Shown here piece after piece: positions 1-8,371 of a stretch of 54,636 nucleotides of DNA (position 1 is the first letter of the stretch; every line of letters begins with the position of its first letter). Position numbers and translations under genes: made by a program. This DNA comes from Bacteroidales bacterium (lineage in GTDB: Bacteria; Bacteroidota; Bacteroidia; Bacteroidales; UBA1715), in contig JAITUU010000038.1 of the NCBI GenBank assembly GCA_031286165.1, positions 1-54,636 on the forward strand. Reading direction: 5' to 3'. The notes below the pieces were generated by a model, which worked only from the letters and a program-made list of their open reading frames with translations, did no database searches and had not been told where the DNA came from.

Positions 1-315
1 GGAATTTACATACCAAACGCATTCAGCCCCCACAACGCTTCGGAATCGGTGCGCATATTTAAACCCATAGCATTTAACTTACAGCAGTGTAAACTATGGA
101 TTTACGACAAATGGGGCAACCTGCTCTACTACTCCGAAGAAGTAGAAAACGGCGAATTTATGGGCGCGTGGGACGGCACCTACAACGGCGAACTACTCCA
201 AAGCGATGTATATATGTGGAAATTGGAAGCGAAATTTCTTGACGGCACTACATGGGCAGGTCAGAAAAAAACACTCGGCTACACCCGCTTTGGCAATGTT
301 ACTTTGATTCGGTAA
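1..315 (+). CDS. T9SS type B sorting (gliding-motility-associated C-terminal) domain, 3' end of a secreted protein
   Basis: Only the last 104 codons lie in the window and frame 1 is open from base 1. The residues IYIPNAFSP near the edge, then LWIYDKWGNLLY, GAWDGTYNG and the closing GYTRFGNVTLIR are the hallmarks of the CHU_C / gliding-motility-associated C-terminal family. This is the type B signal by which the type IX secretion system exports and anchors cargo at the outer membrane of Bacteroidota. The protein's own function lay upstream and cannot be read here. A GTG at 49 is an internal codon, not a start. The stop at 313-315 is only 2 bases from the stop of the convergent MFS gene, with no hairpin between them. 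Confidence 0.9.
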   Translation, partial: GIYIPNAFSPHNASESVRIFKPIAFNLQQCKLWIYDKWGNLLYYSEEVENGEFMGAWDGTYNGELLQSDVYMWKLEAKFLDGTTWAGQKKTLGYTRFGNVTLIR

Positions 316-317
316 AT

Positions 318-1601
318 TTATTCTTCTAAAATACCCTTGCTCACATACACGGGGCGAGCGTGGCGGCGAATAGAAGGAAGTGTGCGGTGAAACACAAATG
401 CGAGCACTATGCAAATAGAACCGCTGATGCCCATGGCGATTGCAAGGCTGGTGAATTTGCTTACCCAACCCCAAAATAAACTGCCAAGTGCACCCGAACC
501 TACGAATCCCATGGAATAATAACCCATAACCCGTCCGCGCATGGAAGGTGTTAAAATGGTTTGTATGAGTGTGTTACACGATGCAGCGGTGCAAATCAAT
601 CCAAAACCGAGCAATACCGCTAAAATGAGTGCCACCCAAATTATGTGAATGTGAAAGAGCGGAATTACGGCGAGTGAACTTAGTAATATGCTGAATGTTA
701 CTATTTTACCAAGTCCGAGTACGCTTTTGCGTGCCGCCAAATACATTGCCGCCGAAAATGAACCTACGCCAAAACAACTCATAAAAAGTCCCAAATACCT
801 GCTGTCGCCACCCAAAATATCTTTTACGTAGGCTGGAATGAAGGTGGTAAAGGTAAACACACAGAAACTGAAAATAGAAACTGTGAGTAGCAGTGTGCGA
901 ATGGGTACAGAGTGTGAAATGTAGGAAACACCAGCTTTAAAATCGCCGAAAACCGAGAATTTTTTCTCCGTTTTCCTTTTGTGCACATAGCGGATTTTTG
1001 CCAGAGCAACCAACACGCACAAGTAACTCAGGGCATTGAGCGCGAAGCAACCGCCTTCGGTGATTATGGGAATGAGTAGTCCGGCAATAACGGGTCCCAA
1101 AAGCCGCGCACTATTGATAATGGCAGAATTGAGTGCAATGGCGTTGCTCAGTTTTTCTGGCGGCACAAGTGCTGTGTAAAATGCCTGCCGCGTGGGCATA
1201 TCTATGGCAGAAATACAACCGCCCAGCATGGCAAGCACCATAATGTGCCAAATTTGAATAGTGTGCGTAAAAAATAAAATAGCAAGCGTAGCAGCCAAAC
1301 ACATAGCGCAACTTTGTTCCATAAGTAGAATAGTGCGTTTGTTAAACGTATCCACCAGCGTACTCAAAAATGGCGTGAGTATCATCATGGGAATTTGCGC
1401 CAAAAACATAACCGTTCCCAGCAGCACCACCGACCCGGTGATGTTATAAATTAGCCAACTGAGGGCTATTTGCTGCATCCACGTGCCTATTTGCGAAAGC
1501 ACCTGCCCTGTGAAATACAAGCGAAAGTTGCGATATTGAAAGGATTCAAATATGCGCGAAAGAACCGATATTTTTGATGAAAGAATTGACTTATTTCTCA
1601 T
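318..1601 (-). CDS. MFS transporter, EntS-like (MFS_3) family
   Basis: A 427-residue polytopic membrane protein with about 12 hydrophobic segments. It opens with a short cytoplasmic stretch and FRLYFTGQVLSQIGTWMQQI, the usual first-helix signature of the MFS_3/EntS-like branch of the major facilitator superfamily. Members export siderophores, drugs or other small molecules by proton antiport; the substrate cannot be read from sequence. The Arg/Asp-rich loop between helices 2 and 3 (LSTLVDTFNKRTILL) is in place. The gene lies 86 bases downstream of a TolC-type outer-membrane channel on the same strand, so the two may act in one efflux route, although MFS_3 proteins do not normally need TolC. 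The protein looks complete. Confidence 0.85.
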   Translation of the reverse strand: MRNKSILSSKISVLSRIFESFQYRNFRLYFTGQVLSQIGTWMQQIALSWLIYNITGSVVLLGTVMFLAQIPMMILTPFLSTLVDTFNKRTILLMEQSCAMCLAATLAILFFTHTIQIWHIMVLAMLGGCISAIDMPTRQAFYTALVPPEKLSNAIALNSAIINSARLLGPVIAGLLIPIITEGGCFALNALSYLCVLVALAKIRYVHKRKTEKKFSVFGDFKAGVSYISHSVPIRTLLLTVSIFSFCVFTFTTFIPAYVKDILGGDSRYLGLFMSCFGVGSFSAAMYLAARKSVLGLGKIVTFSILLSSLAVIPLFHIHIIWVALILAVLLGFGLICTAASCNTLIQTILTPSMRGRVMGYYSMGFVGSGALGSLFWGWVSKFTSLAIAMGISGSICIVLAFVFHRTLPSIRRHARPVYVSKGILEE

Positions 1602-1687
1602 TGATATAGAAAAACTTATGGGGTTATGAAACTTTTTTAATATTTATGTACAAGGAATTTTGTAAAAAATGAATAAAAAACGATAAA

Positions 1688-2956
1688 TTACTGTGCCACA
1701 AGTTGTTTGAGTTTTGTTTCGCTCATTTTGAGCGCGTAGGCAAAATCCATCATACGGGTAGCACTCTGCATATACACATTTTGCGCTATGTGCACTTCGA
1801 GCGAAGTACTGTGCCCTAAGCGGAAACGTGCGCTATTGATGTCTAAATTTTCGAGGGCAAGTTTGTAGGTTTCTACCTCAATCTCGTAGGATTTTTTGAA
1901 ATTTTCGTATTCCAAAAATGTTTGTTCCAAATCTTCCAACACTTCCAAGCGCGTTTGTGCCAACTGTGCCTCTGCCGAAAGAGTATTGATGCGTGCAATG
2001 GTGCTTGCTTGGCGATTTTGCCCTGCGCGGTATATAGGAATTACGAGCCGTCCGCCCACTTGCGGACCCTGCGAATGTACATTTCCGCCGGTGCTGGAAT
2101 TGGTGAGATTAAAATAATATCCGCTCGTGAAACTCAGCGTGGGAAAATACTGCGTGCGTGCCGTGCGAAATGCTAATTGCGTGATTTCCAATTGTTTTTG
2201 TCCGGCGCGAATGTCCATATTCACTGCTGTGATTTTTTTGCGTAAATCCTCAATCGAAATAGAAGGGTCGAAGGTAATGGAGTCGGTAACATCGAAATCT
2301 TCGCTCATGTTGTTGCCCATTAAATTTTGCAGCGTGCGTTTTGCTGCGATAATTGCAATTTCTTGACTGTGAGCACTTTCAAGCGCATTGTTGTAATCTA
2401 TTTGTGCTTGTAAATAATCGTTTTTGGCACTCATGCCGGCATTGAACGAAGTGTTCAAAATAGAAACTCGCTCGGCATTGTAATTAATCACTTCGCGCAT
2501 GGAGTGCAGTTGTTGCGTTTGGCGAATAATATCGAAATAGGTGGCAACTATGGAAAATGTGAGAGAAAGAACATTGCGGCGAAAATCCAATTCGCTCAAA
2601 TTCTGATTTTGTTCCAACATATTTTTGCGCACAAACATTCGTCCGCCATCGAAGAGCGTCCATGACAATTCTACGCCGGCATTCATTTGCGAAGCGTAAA
2701 TTGAAGGAACGTCTAAATTGGAAAGCGAAGAGTTCCAATTTCCGGTGGCTATTCCTTGCACGGTGGGCAGTGCGCCGGCATTTCCCCAATTATTTTGTGC
2801 TGCGGTTATATCGGTTTCGTTGTGCGCTATGGCTATGTTGTAATTGTTTTTTAGTGCAACTTCTATTGCTTTGGAAAGCGAAAGTTCCTGCGCTTGCGCC
2901 GAAAAAACAACGGCAAACAAAGTGATGGTGCACCCTAATAATCGAAAATGTTTCAT
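1688..2956 (-). CDS. TolC-family outer membrane efflux protein
   Basis: The ATG at 2956 gives 422 residues starting MKHFRLLGCTITLFAVVFSAQAQ, a clean Sec signal peptide. A longer in-frame extension to 3031 would bury this signal and is rejected. Two OEP repeats follow, with the family pattern LSLSKAIEVALKNNYNI near the N-terminus, long amphipathic coiled-coil helices, and a second repeat after about residue 230 with a YFPTLSF strand segment. TolC proteins form trimeric channels across the outer membrane for type I secretion or tripartite efflux. No periplasmic adaptor or RND/ABC pump is adjacent; the next gene downstream is an MFS exporter. A -7 element lies about 48 bases upstream of the ATG (3004-3011). 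Confidence 0.9.
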   Translation of the reverse strand: MKHFRLLGCTITLFAVVFSAQAQELSLSKAIEVALKNNYNIAIAHNETDITAAQNNWGNAGALPTVQGIATGNWNSSLSNLDVPSIYASQMNAGVELSWTLFDGGRMFVRKNMLEQNQNLSELDFRRNVLSLTFSIVATYFDIIRQTQQLHSMREVINYNAERVSILNTSFNAGMSAKNDYLQAQIDYNNALESAHSQEIAIIAAKRTLQNLMGNNMSEDFDVTDSITFDPSISIEDLRKKITAVNMDIRAGQKQLEITQLAFRTARTQYFPTLSFTSGYYFNLTNSSTGGNVHSQGPQVGGRLVIPIYRAGQNRQASTIARINTLSAEAQLAQTRLEVLEDLEQTFLEYENFKKSYEIEVETYKLALENLDINSARFRLGHSTSLEVHIAQNVYMQSATRMMDFAYALKMSETKLKQLVAQ

Positions 2957-3003
2957 TGCAAATTGTGTAAGTGGTCGATTGCGTTCGTGCGATTTCGACA
3001 AGG

Positions 3004-3011
3004 CAAATTTA
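3004..3011 (-). promoter_or_regulatory. Bacteroidetes -7 element upstream of the tolC-type gene
   Basis: On the minus strand the bases read TAAATTTG, matching TAnnTTTG. A TTG lies 17 bases further upstream, slightly closer than the usual 19-21, so this is a fair but not strong promoter call. Confidence 0.4.
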
Positions 3012-3081
3012 CAATAACATTTTACACGCAATCATGAGTAGGGAGAAAAATACGTGTTGCAATGCGAATTATGTGCGATTT

Positions 3082-3834
3082 TTACGCAATGGTAATACGC
3101 TTAAATTCGGAACAGAGTATGGCGGTTGCCATAGCCACATTGAGCGACTCTGATTGTTCGCTGCCGAATTTGAACGAAGGAATGTGCAATTTGTGGGGCA
3201 CGCTGCGGCGTATTTCTTCCGAAATTCCGTTTCCTTCGTTGCCCATTACAAGTATGCTGTTTGCCGGTAATACGGCGGAATATACGTTTTCGCCTTCCAA
3301 ATCGGCGGCAAAAATATTGGAGTGCTCACATTGCGCAAAAAAATCAAGTAAATTTCCCTGCAATACCGGCACACGAAAAATAGCACCCATAGAAGCCTGT
3401 ACCACTTTGGGATTGTAGAGTTCCACGCAGTGCGGTGAACACAGCACTTGCTCTACGCCAAACCAATCGGCTATGCGTAGAATGGTGCCCATATTGCCGG
3501 GGTCTTGCAAGTTATCGAGCGCGAGCACAAGTCCCTGCGATGAAAATAGTGTGTGTGCTTGCGCTTGCTCCACCAATGCCCACACTTGCTGTGGGTGTTG
3601 CAGTACCGAAATTGCGTGCAATTCTTCTTCGCTTGCCGAAAAAACGTTGATGTTTTCACGTATTGTGTGTTGCGCTATCCAATCTTCGGTGGCTACTATG
3701 CTGTGTATTGCGAGTGAAGTCGCGAGCAGTTCTTCCACCACTTTTGTTCCTTCCACTATAAATTTTTTCTCAGCATCGCGCGTTTTTTTTGCATGAAAGG
3801 AGCGAAAATATTTTATTTGATTTTTACTGAGCAT
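3082..3834 (-). CDS. SpoU/TrmH-family RNA 2'-O-ribose methyltransferase
   Basis: The 250-residue product has the two-part layout of SpoU enzymes. An N-terminal L30e-like RNA-binding region runs to about residue 95 (KFIVEGTKVVEELL). A trefoil-knot SAM-binding domain follows with the three family motifs: LDNLQDPGNMGTILRIADWF, the LVMGNEGNGIS loop, and LHIPSFKFGSEQSESLNVAMA. The conserved Asn, Arg and Ser/Asn residues of these motifs are present, so it should methylate a ribose 2'-OH in rRNA or tRNA using S-adenosylmethionine; the target base is unknown. I chose the ATG at 3834 (MLSKNQIKYFRS). An ATG at 3855 would overlap the upstream gene by 17 bases. It follows that gene by 4 bases and is probably cotranscribed with it. 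Confidence 0.88.
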   Translation of the reverse strand: MLSKNQIKYFRSFHAKKTRDAEKKFIVEGTKVVEELLATSLAIHSIVATEDWIAQHTIRENINVFSASEEELHAISVLQHPQQVWALVEQAQAHTLFSSQGLVLALDNLQDPGNMGTILRIADWFGVEQVLCSPHCVELYNPKVVQASMGAIFRVPVLQGNLLDFFAQCEHSNIFAADLEGENVYSAVLPANSILVMGNEGNGISEEIRRSVPHKLHIPSFKFGSEQSESLNVAMATAILCSEFKRITIA

Positions 3835-3838
3835 GGCT

Positions 3839-4807
3839 TCACTTTTTGATTGCACTCGTTTTTTTCGCTATTTGCGCGGTGGCGGTGGGTTTCGGCATAG
3901 TTTTCGCGCGGCGTTTTTCCATAATTTTGTGCCGCATTTTTTGTGGTAAATAGTCCACAAGTCCTTTTCTCGGTGCGTGAAAATCAATATCGGCTTTGTA
4001 TCGCCATTTTTCTTTTTCAAATTTATAGCCGTCTATAGAAAAATCGGGTCCGTAAAATTCGGGAATGTTGGCAAATTGAAAATCGGAAGGTGCAAGATGG
4101 TCAAGCACTATCATTTTTTTTTGCACATCGTAGCGCAGCATCATGGTATTTTTCGAGGAATATTCAAAAATCAACCGGCGTTGAAATCCTTTTCCTTTGA
4201 GTTCCAATATAGGCACACCAAAAAGTGGCGCACCGTCCGGAAGAAATTTGAGTGTTTCTATCAATTTTTTCTGAGTAAAGGTGGTATTTGGCGACCAACC
4301 CATAAGGGTGTAAACAGTTGTGCCTTTGCTTTTTACCTGCACTATGTCGTAGTAGGTTGCGCCAAACCATTGCGCCGGTTTACATTCTGCCGTTTGCGCA
4401 TTTTTTATGTTGCGCGAATTGTCCGTCAGTTGAAACACTTTTACCGTATTGGTGGCTTTGTCGTATTTTTGCAAGAGTCCGTAATTGGTGTAGGTGCCGT
4501 TGGAACGAATAACATTCCATGTAAATACGCGAAAACTTTTGTCGGGTGCATACACATTGCCTATGGGCAAATCGGCAAATGCGTAGTGAAACGATGACGG
4601 AATTTTCAATACACTATCGAAGAGTGCTATAATTTTGGTATTGTTTGCTGTATTTTGCGCATCGGTGGCAAAGCGGTTAGTTTCGTTAAAAAGTGCGGTA
4701 AGTGCATATTCTTCGGTAGAAAAATTGGTGCTTTGCGCACGCAAGGCGGAATTTCCCCACACTGAGGAAATGAGCACCACACAAAAAATCGAAACATACC
4801 TATTCAT
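3839..4807 (-). CDS. Secreted protein of unknown function
   Basis: A 322-residue product with an N-terminal signal peptide (MNRYVSIFCVVLISSVWG...RAQ). I do not recognise a named domain. The middle is rich in aromatic residues and beta-strand-like pattern (FRVFTWNVIRSNGTYTNYG, TTVYTLMGWSPN), and the last 30 residues are very basic (KMRHKIMEKRRAKTMPKP, ending in KKTSAIKK). The gene starts 3 bases after the stop of the S8 protease and ends 4 bases before the methyltransferase start, so the three probably form one transcript. It has no T9SS sorting domain and no lipobox, so a periplasmic location is the simplest reading. The basic tail is unusual for an exported protein and may bind nucleic acid or lipid headgroups; that is a guess. 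Confidence 0.65.
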   Translation of the reverse strand: MNRYVSIFCVVLISSVWGNSALRAQSTNFSTEEYALTALFNETNRFATDAQNTANNTKIIALFDSVLKIPSSFHYAFADLPIGNVYAPDKSFRVFTWNVIRSNGTYTNYGLLQKYDKATNTVKVFQLTDNSRNIKNAQTAECKPAQWFGATYYDIVQVKSKGTTVYTLMGWSPNTTFTQKKLIETLKFLPDGAPLFGVPILELKGKGFQRRLIFEYSSKNTMMLRYDVQKKMIVLDHLAPSDFQFANIPEFYGPDFSIDGYKFEKEKWRYKADIDFHAPRKGLVDYLPQKMRHKIMEKRRAKTMPKPTATAQIAKKTSAIKK

Positions 4808-4810
4808 TTG

Positions 4811-7657
4811 TTAGTTCGTTATGACTATTTTAAACGTTTGAATGGTATTTTTATTGTGCACCGAAATACTATATACGCCCGGCGCGAAAGTTTCGGTGGC
4901 AATGTATGTTGCAGATTTTGAGAAATCGTGGTGCTGTTCGCTCACGCGCACTCCCACGCTATTGAGCACCACTATGTGCGCTGTGCCAATGTGCTGAGCC
5001 TGCAATTCCACGTAATGCGGCGTTTGGCGCAGTTGTATGCCCGCGTTTTGCACATCGCCGGTTGCCACTATTTCTCTTCGCGGGTCTTCGTTCTCTCCGC
5101 CGCATTTACAGGTTTCGCAGCAAGGAAGAATTTCTCTGCGTGAGGCAGTATCGGTTACGTAGCGATTTTTGAGTATCTGCGCAGTATTGCGAATTTCGTT
5201 AAACGTTTTTCCGGCAATAATGGCGTAGCGAATGGTGTCGCTTTTTTGCGGTTCTATGCTGCCGATTTTGCACCACGAAGTGGTGGATACATTTCCTGCG
5301 GCATCGGTATCGAAACCTATACCGGCAGTGGTTTTGGTGCTTGTGAGTAATTTCCAAATTCCTTGTGAGGAGAGTGCGTCTTCCGATGGAATTTCTTCGA
5401 TTTCTGTGGCAGAATCGAAGGCAAATAATCCCGATTCGTGATAGTGTAGCGGCATTATGCCTACTAAAAATCCTCCTTCGTCTATGCCCGAAATCACTGC
5501 ACACTGTACATCGCTCAAATAGCGTACACTATTATATTGCTGAAACCCGATAATCCAATTTGCAAATATTCCTGCGCGAATATTTTCGCGTACCTCAGTG
5601 CCGGTGTTGGTAATTCTATATTCGTAAATAAGTGCGTCAATTCCTTCCCAGCCGTATATGTATTGATTTATGTTCATAGCAAGGTTCGCGGTTTTATAGC
5701 CACTTTGTATAAGAATATCGGTGCTATCGCTTTGGAGCAGGCGCGGAATTTGCGTATTCAAAAAATTGCTGTTTCCGCGAATTTGCGCAGCGGTGGCAGT
5801 TTCGTTTGTTGCGAGCAGCAAACCTGCATCGTAGATCATATTGGGTTGATGAGCGTATTGTATGCCGTATCCGCTTGGTTTTTGCACATCGGCTATGCCT
5901 ACTGTGCTATTGCCAGTGGCTGTGGCGGCAAAATTTCCGAAGGTAAAATTGTAATTTGCTTGGTTGAAATTTAAGTAAAAATACTCATAATCGTTGTACA
6001 CCGAAGATGTTGCCGCGAGTTTGAAGGTGTATTGCGCATCTGCACTGGGATTTTGTGTAACGCGAAAGCGGAAACAAAACGTTTTTGTTTCCAATGTTCC
6101 CATAGTGGATACGGTAACGGAGTTGAGAGCCGAAAGTCCCGAAGATGTTAATGCAAGTGTTACGGTGCTCGAAATTGGTGCTAAATAATTGGTGCAAGTA
6201 AGCGTAACTTCAAGCGTATCGTAGCGTGCAAACACGTTGCTGCCGTTGAGATTGTGCGAGCTAATTGAATCTATGCGAATAGACGGCGAGGTGGTATTGG
6301 TAAGTGCTTTGAGTGCATTTACTCGTCCTTTTCCAAGTCTATCGCGATATTGCGAATTGCTGTCTCTGTTGTAAATATCATCGGCATTTACGCGCACTTG
6401 CTCGCCCACTTGTGCAGCGGTGTAGTGCGGAAATTTTGCTTTTACAAGTCCTGCAACTCCCGAAACTATGGGTGTGGCAAACGAGGTGCCGCCGCCAACG
6501 TCAATATAATTGTTGTTTATATCGGTACTGAGGTAGCCGGTAGTAGGTCCGCATATATTTACAAAATAATTATAGTTGCCGCCGGCTCTACTTCCGTCAG
6601 CATACGGCGCACTTACCCAGCGAGTGTCGTCTTGCACCGTAGCGGAAACACTCAGCACAAACGGGTAAGAGGCAGGATAATAGACATACGACCAATTATC
6701 GTTTCCGGCAGCGGCTACCACAAGGGCATTGCAATTAAAAGTGGCGAATTGCACAACATCTTTCCCGAACTGAGAATTTTCGGTGCTGCCCCACGAGCAG
6801 TTAATAATTTTACAGCCATGCAGAGCAGCATAAATAACTCCTTCGTATTCGCGCACTACCGCGCCATTTGCATCGGCTATTCGTATGGGTAAAAATTTGC
6901 AGCGAAAGCCCGTGCCGGCAATGCCAATGCCATTGTTTACTTCGGCAGCGCACAATCCGGCAACGTTTGTTCCATGCCGCACTCCGGCTCCCGGATTGGG
7001 GTTGTTTGTATTAAGCCCAAAATTCCAGCCATAGTAATTATCTACAAATCCATCGTTGTCATCGTCTATGCCGTTAATAGGGTCGGCATCGTTGTAGGCT
7101 ATTTGATTTGCCAAATCAGAGTGAGTGATTTCCGTTCCGGCATCTACCACGCCTATCACTACGTCTTCGCTGCCTTGTCCGTTCGATACGTCCCACGCAT
7201 CGAATAATTGAATTAAAGACATATACCACTGCGTTCCCAATTTCGGGTCATTGGGTGTGAAAAAGAACTCGCTCACATAGAGCGGTTCGGCGTATTCTAT
7301 AAACGAAAATCTGCGCAAAAGCGAAACAATGCGGGTAAGACTTATTTTTTGCGGGTCGTAGGTCAATTTATATACTCTGCTCAAATCTACGCAATTTTTG
7401 CAATTTGCATCGGGTGTGGGAATATTGGGAAAAAGTACGGCGGTTTGCGCATTTACACTTAGCAATAGTGTGGAAAATTGTGCTTCATCGCTACTGTGCG
7501 GTGTAATTTGTGCGGATTTGAGCGCAGGCTGTGTTTTCAGTTTATACACCACTTCTCCAGCATGAGCCTTGTGCCCATTGAAATACTCAAATTGCTGTGC
7601 ACTGAGAGTAAGTGTGCCGGAAAAAAATCCAATAATGAGAGTGTGAAGTAGTTTCAT
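4811..7657 (-). CDS. Subtilisin-like (S8) serine exoprotease with T9SS type A sorting domain
   Basis: A 948-residue secreted protease. A signal peptide (to about residue 20) is followed by a propeptide of about 110 residues and an S8 catalytic domain. The triad is complete: Asp172 in GVVDAGTEITH, His228 in RHGTNVAG, and Ser392 in GGGTSFATPIVSG, with the oxyanion Asn319 in AAAGND. A DDDNDGFVD stretch near residue 200 looks like a calcium-binding insert. About 480 residues of beta-rich region follow, with a CCETCKCGG cysteine cluster. The C-terminal 75 residues (VVLNSVGVRVSEQ ... PGVYSISVHN ... FKIVITN) match a type A sorting domain, so it should be exported by the T9SS and attached to the cell surface or released. 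It probably digests external protein. It heads a three-gene unit with the secreted protein and the RNA methyltransferase. Confidence 0.93.
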   Translation of the reverse strand: MKLLHTLIIGFFSGTLTLSAQQFEYFNGHKAHAGEVVYKLKTQPALKSAQITPHSSDEAQFSTLLLSVNAQTAVLFPNIPTPDANCKNCVDLSRVYKLTYDPQKISLTRIVSLLRRFSFIEYAEPLYVSEFFFTPNDPKLGTQWYMSLIQLFDAWDVSNGQGSEDVVIGVVDAGTEITHSDLANQIAYNDADPINGIDDDNDGFVDNYYGWNFGLNTNNPNPGAGVRHGTNVAGLCAAEVNNGIGIAGTGFRCKFLPIRIADANGAVVREYEGVIYAALHGCKIINCSWGSTENSQFGKDVVQFATFNCNALVVAAAGNDNWSYVYYPASYPFVLSVSATVQDDTRWVSAPYADGSRAGGNYNYFVNICGPTTGYLSTDINNNYIDVGGGTSFATPIVSGVAGLVKAKFPHYTAAQVGEQVRVNADDIYNRDSNSQYRDRLGKGRVNALKALTNTTSPSIRIDSISSHNLNGSNVFARYDTLEVTLTCTNYLAPISSTVTLALTSSGLSALNSVTVSTMGTLETKTFCFRFRVTQNPSADAQYTFKLAATSSVYNDYEYFYLNFNQANYNFTFGNFAATATGNSTVGIADVQKPSGYGIQYAHQPNMIYDAGLLLATNETATAAQIRGNSNFLNTQIPRLLQSDSTDILIQSGYKTANLAMNINQYIYGWEGIDALIYEYRITNTGTEVRENIRAGIFANWIIGFQQYNSVRYLSDVQCAVISGIDEGGFLVGIMPLHYHESGLFAFDSATEIEEIPSEDALSSQGIWKLLTSTKTTAGIGFDTDAAGNVSTTSWCKIGSIEPQKSDTIRYAIIAGKTFNEIRNTAQILKNRYVTDTASRREILPCCETCKCGGENEDPRREIVATGDVQNAGIQLRQTPHYVELQAQHIGTAHIVVLNSVGVRVSEQHHDFSKSATYIATETFAPGVYSISVHNKNTIQTFKIVITN

Positions 7658-7688
7658 GAGAGTATGTTCAAGCGTGTAAACCTATCCG

Positions 7689-7696
7689 CAAAACTA
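7689..7696 (-). promoter_or_regulatory. -7 element upstream of the S8 protease gene
   Basis: The minus strand carries TAATTTTGTAGTTTTG, two overlapping fits to TAnnTTTG; the second is at 7689-7696, about 32 bases before the ATG. No convincing -33 TTG is seen, so the call is tentative. Confidence 0.35.
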
Positions 7697-7772
7697 CAAA
7701 ATTATTTTACAGAAACATACAGAAATTTACTGATATATTGCATACTTTACAAAAAGAGATTCTGCGCCTCAA

Positions 7773-8294
7773 TTATTTGGCAACAAATTTTCTAAGTGTT
7801 TGCTCCAATGCTTCGCCGCGTAGATTTTTTGCTATAATGACACCATTGGCATCTATCAAAAAATTGGAGGGAATGCCTTGAATATTATAGAGTTGCAAAT
7901 ACGGACTATACCAGCCTTTGGGGTCGTTTACGTGCTCGCCCCACGGCAAGGCATCGGTTTGAATGGCAGTCAGCCACGAGGTTTTTCGGCTGTCGATAGA
8001 CACGCTGTAAATGGTAAATGATTTTCCTACGGTAAATTGCGAATCTTTAAATGTTTTGTAGGCTCGCACTAAATGAGGATTTTCCTGCCGGCAGGGACCG
8101 CACCAACTCGCCCAAAAGTCCACCAACACTACTTTTCCTCGTAAACTGTATAAATCGAGTATCGCGCCATTGCTCTGAGCAAGAGAAATATTGGGGGCGG
8201 TATTGCCTATGGCGGTTCCTATTTGAGTATTTTGAGCGCAGGCTGCGCATGAAATAAACACGCACACGGCGCATAAGAAATTTTTAAACATCAT
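7773..8294 (-). CDS. TlpA/ResA-like thiol-disulfide oxidoreductase
   Basis: A thioredoxin-fold protein of 173 residues from the ATG at 8294 (a second ATG at 8291 would serve equally). A hydrophobic signal or anchor segment (NFLCAVCVFISCAACAQ) contains a possible lipobox, so it may be a lipoprotein. The AhpC/TSA-like core has the redox motif FWASWCGPCRQ (two cysteines two residues apart) and the cis-proline region GIPSNFLIDANG. Such proteins reduce periplasmic disulfides, for example in apocytochrome c maturation or oxidative stress. An open frame extends up to 8462 but that extension lacks a signal and runs into the upstream receptor gene's 3' end. It lies 77 bases downstream of the TonB-dependent receptor. 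Confidence 0.88.
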   Translation of the reverse strand: MMFKNFLCAVCVFISCAACAQNTQIGTAIGNTAPNISLAQSNGAILDLYSLRGKVVLVDFWASWCGPCRQENPHLVRAYKTFKDSQFTVGKSFTIYSVSIDSRKTSWLTAIQTDALPWGEHVNDPKGWYSPYLQLYNIQGIPSNFLIDANGVIIAKNLRGEALEQTLRKFVAK

Positions 8295-8371
8295 GAGAAA
8301 ATATATCTTCGTTTTTTCGTATTGTATTGTAACGTTTGCTGCGTTGAAATGTTGCACAATATTCAAAAAAG

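Noticed and set aside
3977..4597. 206-codon open frame on the plus strand
   Set aside because: Antisense to the secreted protein at 3839-4807, which sits in a tight three-gene unit and has a signal peptide.
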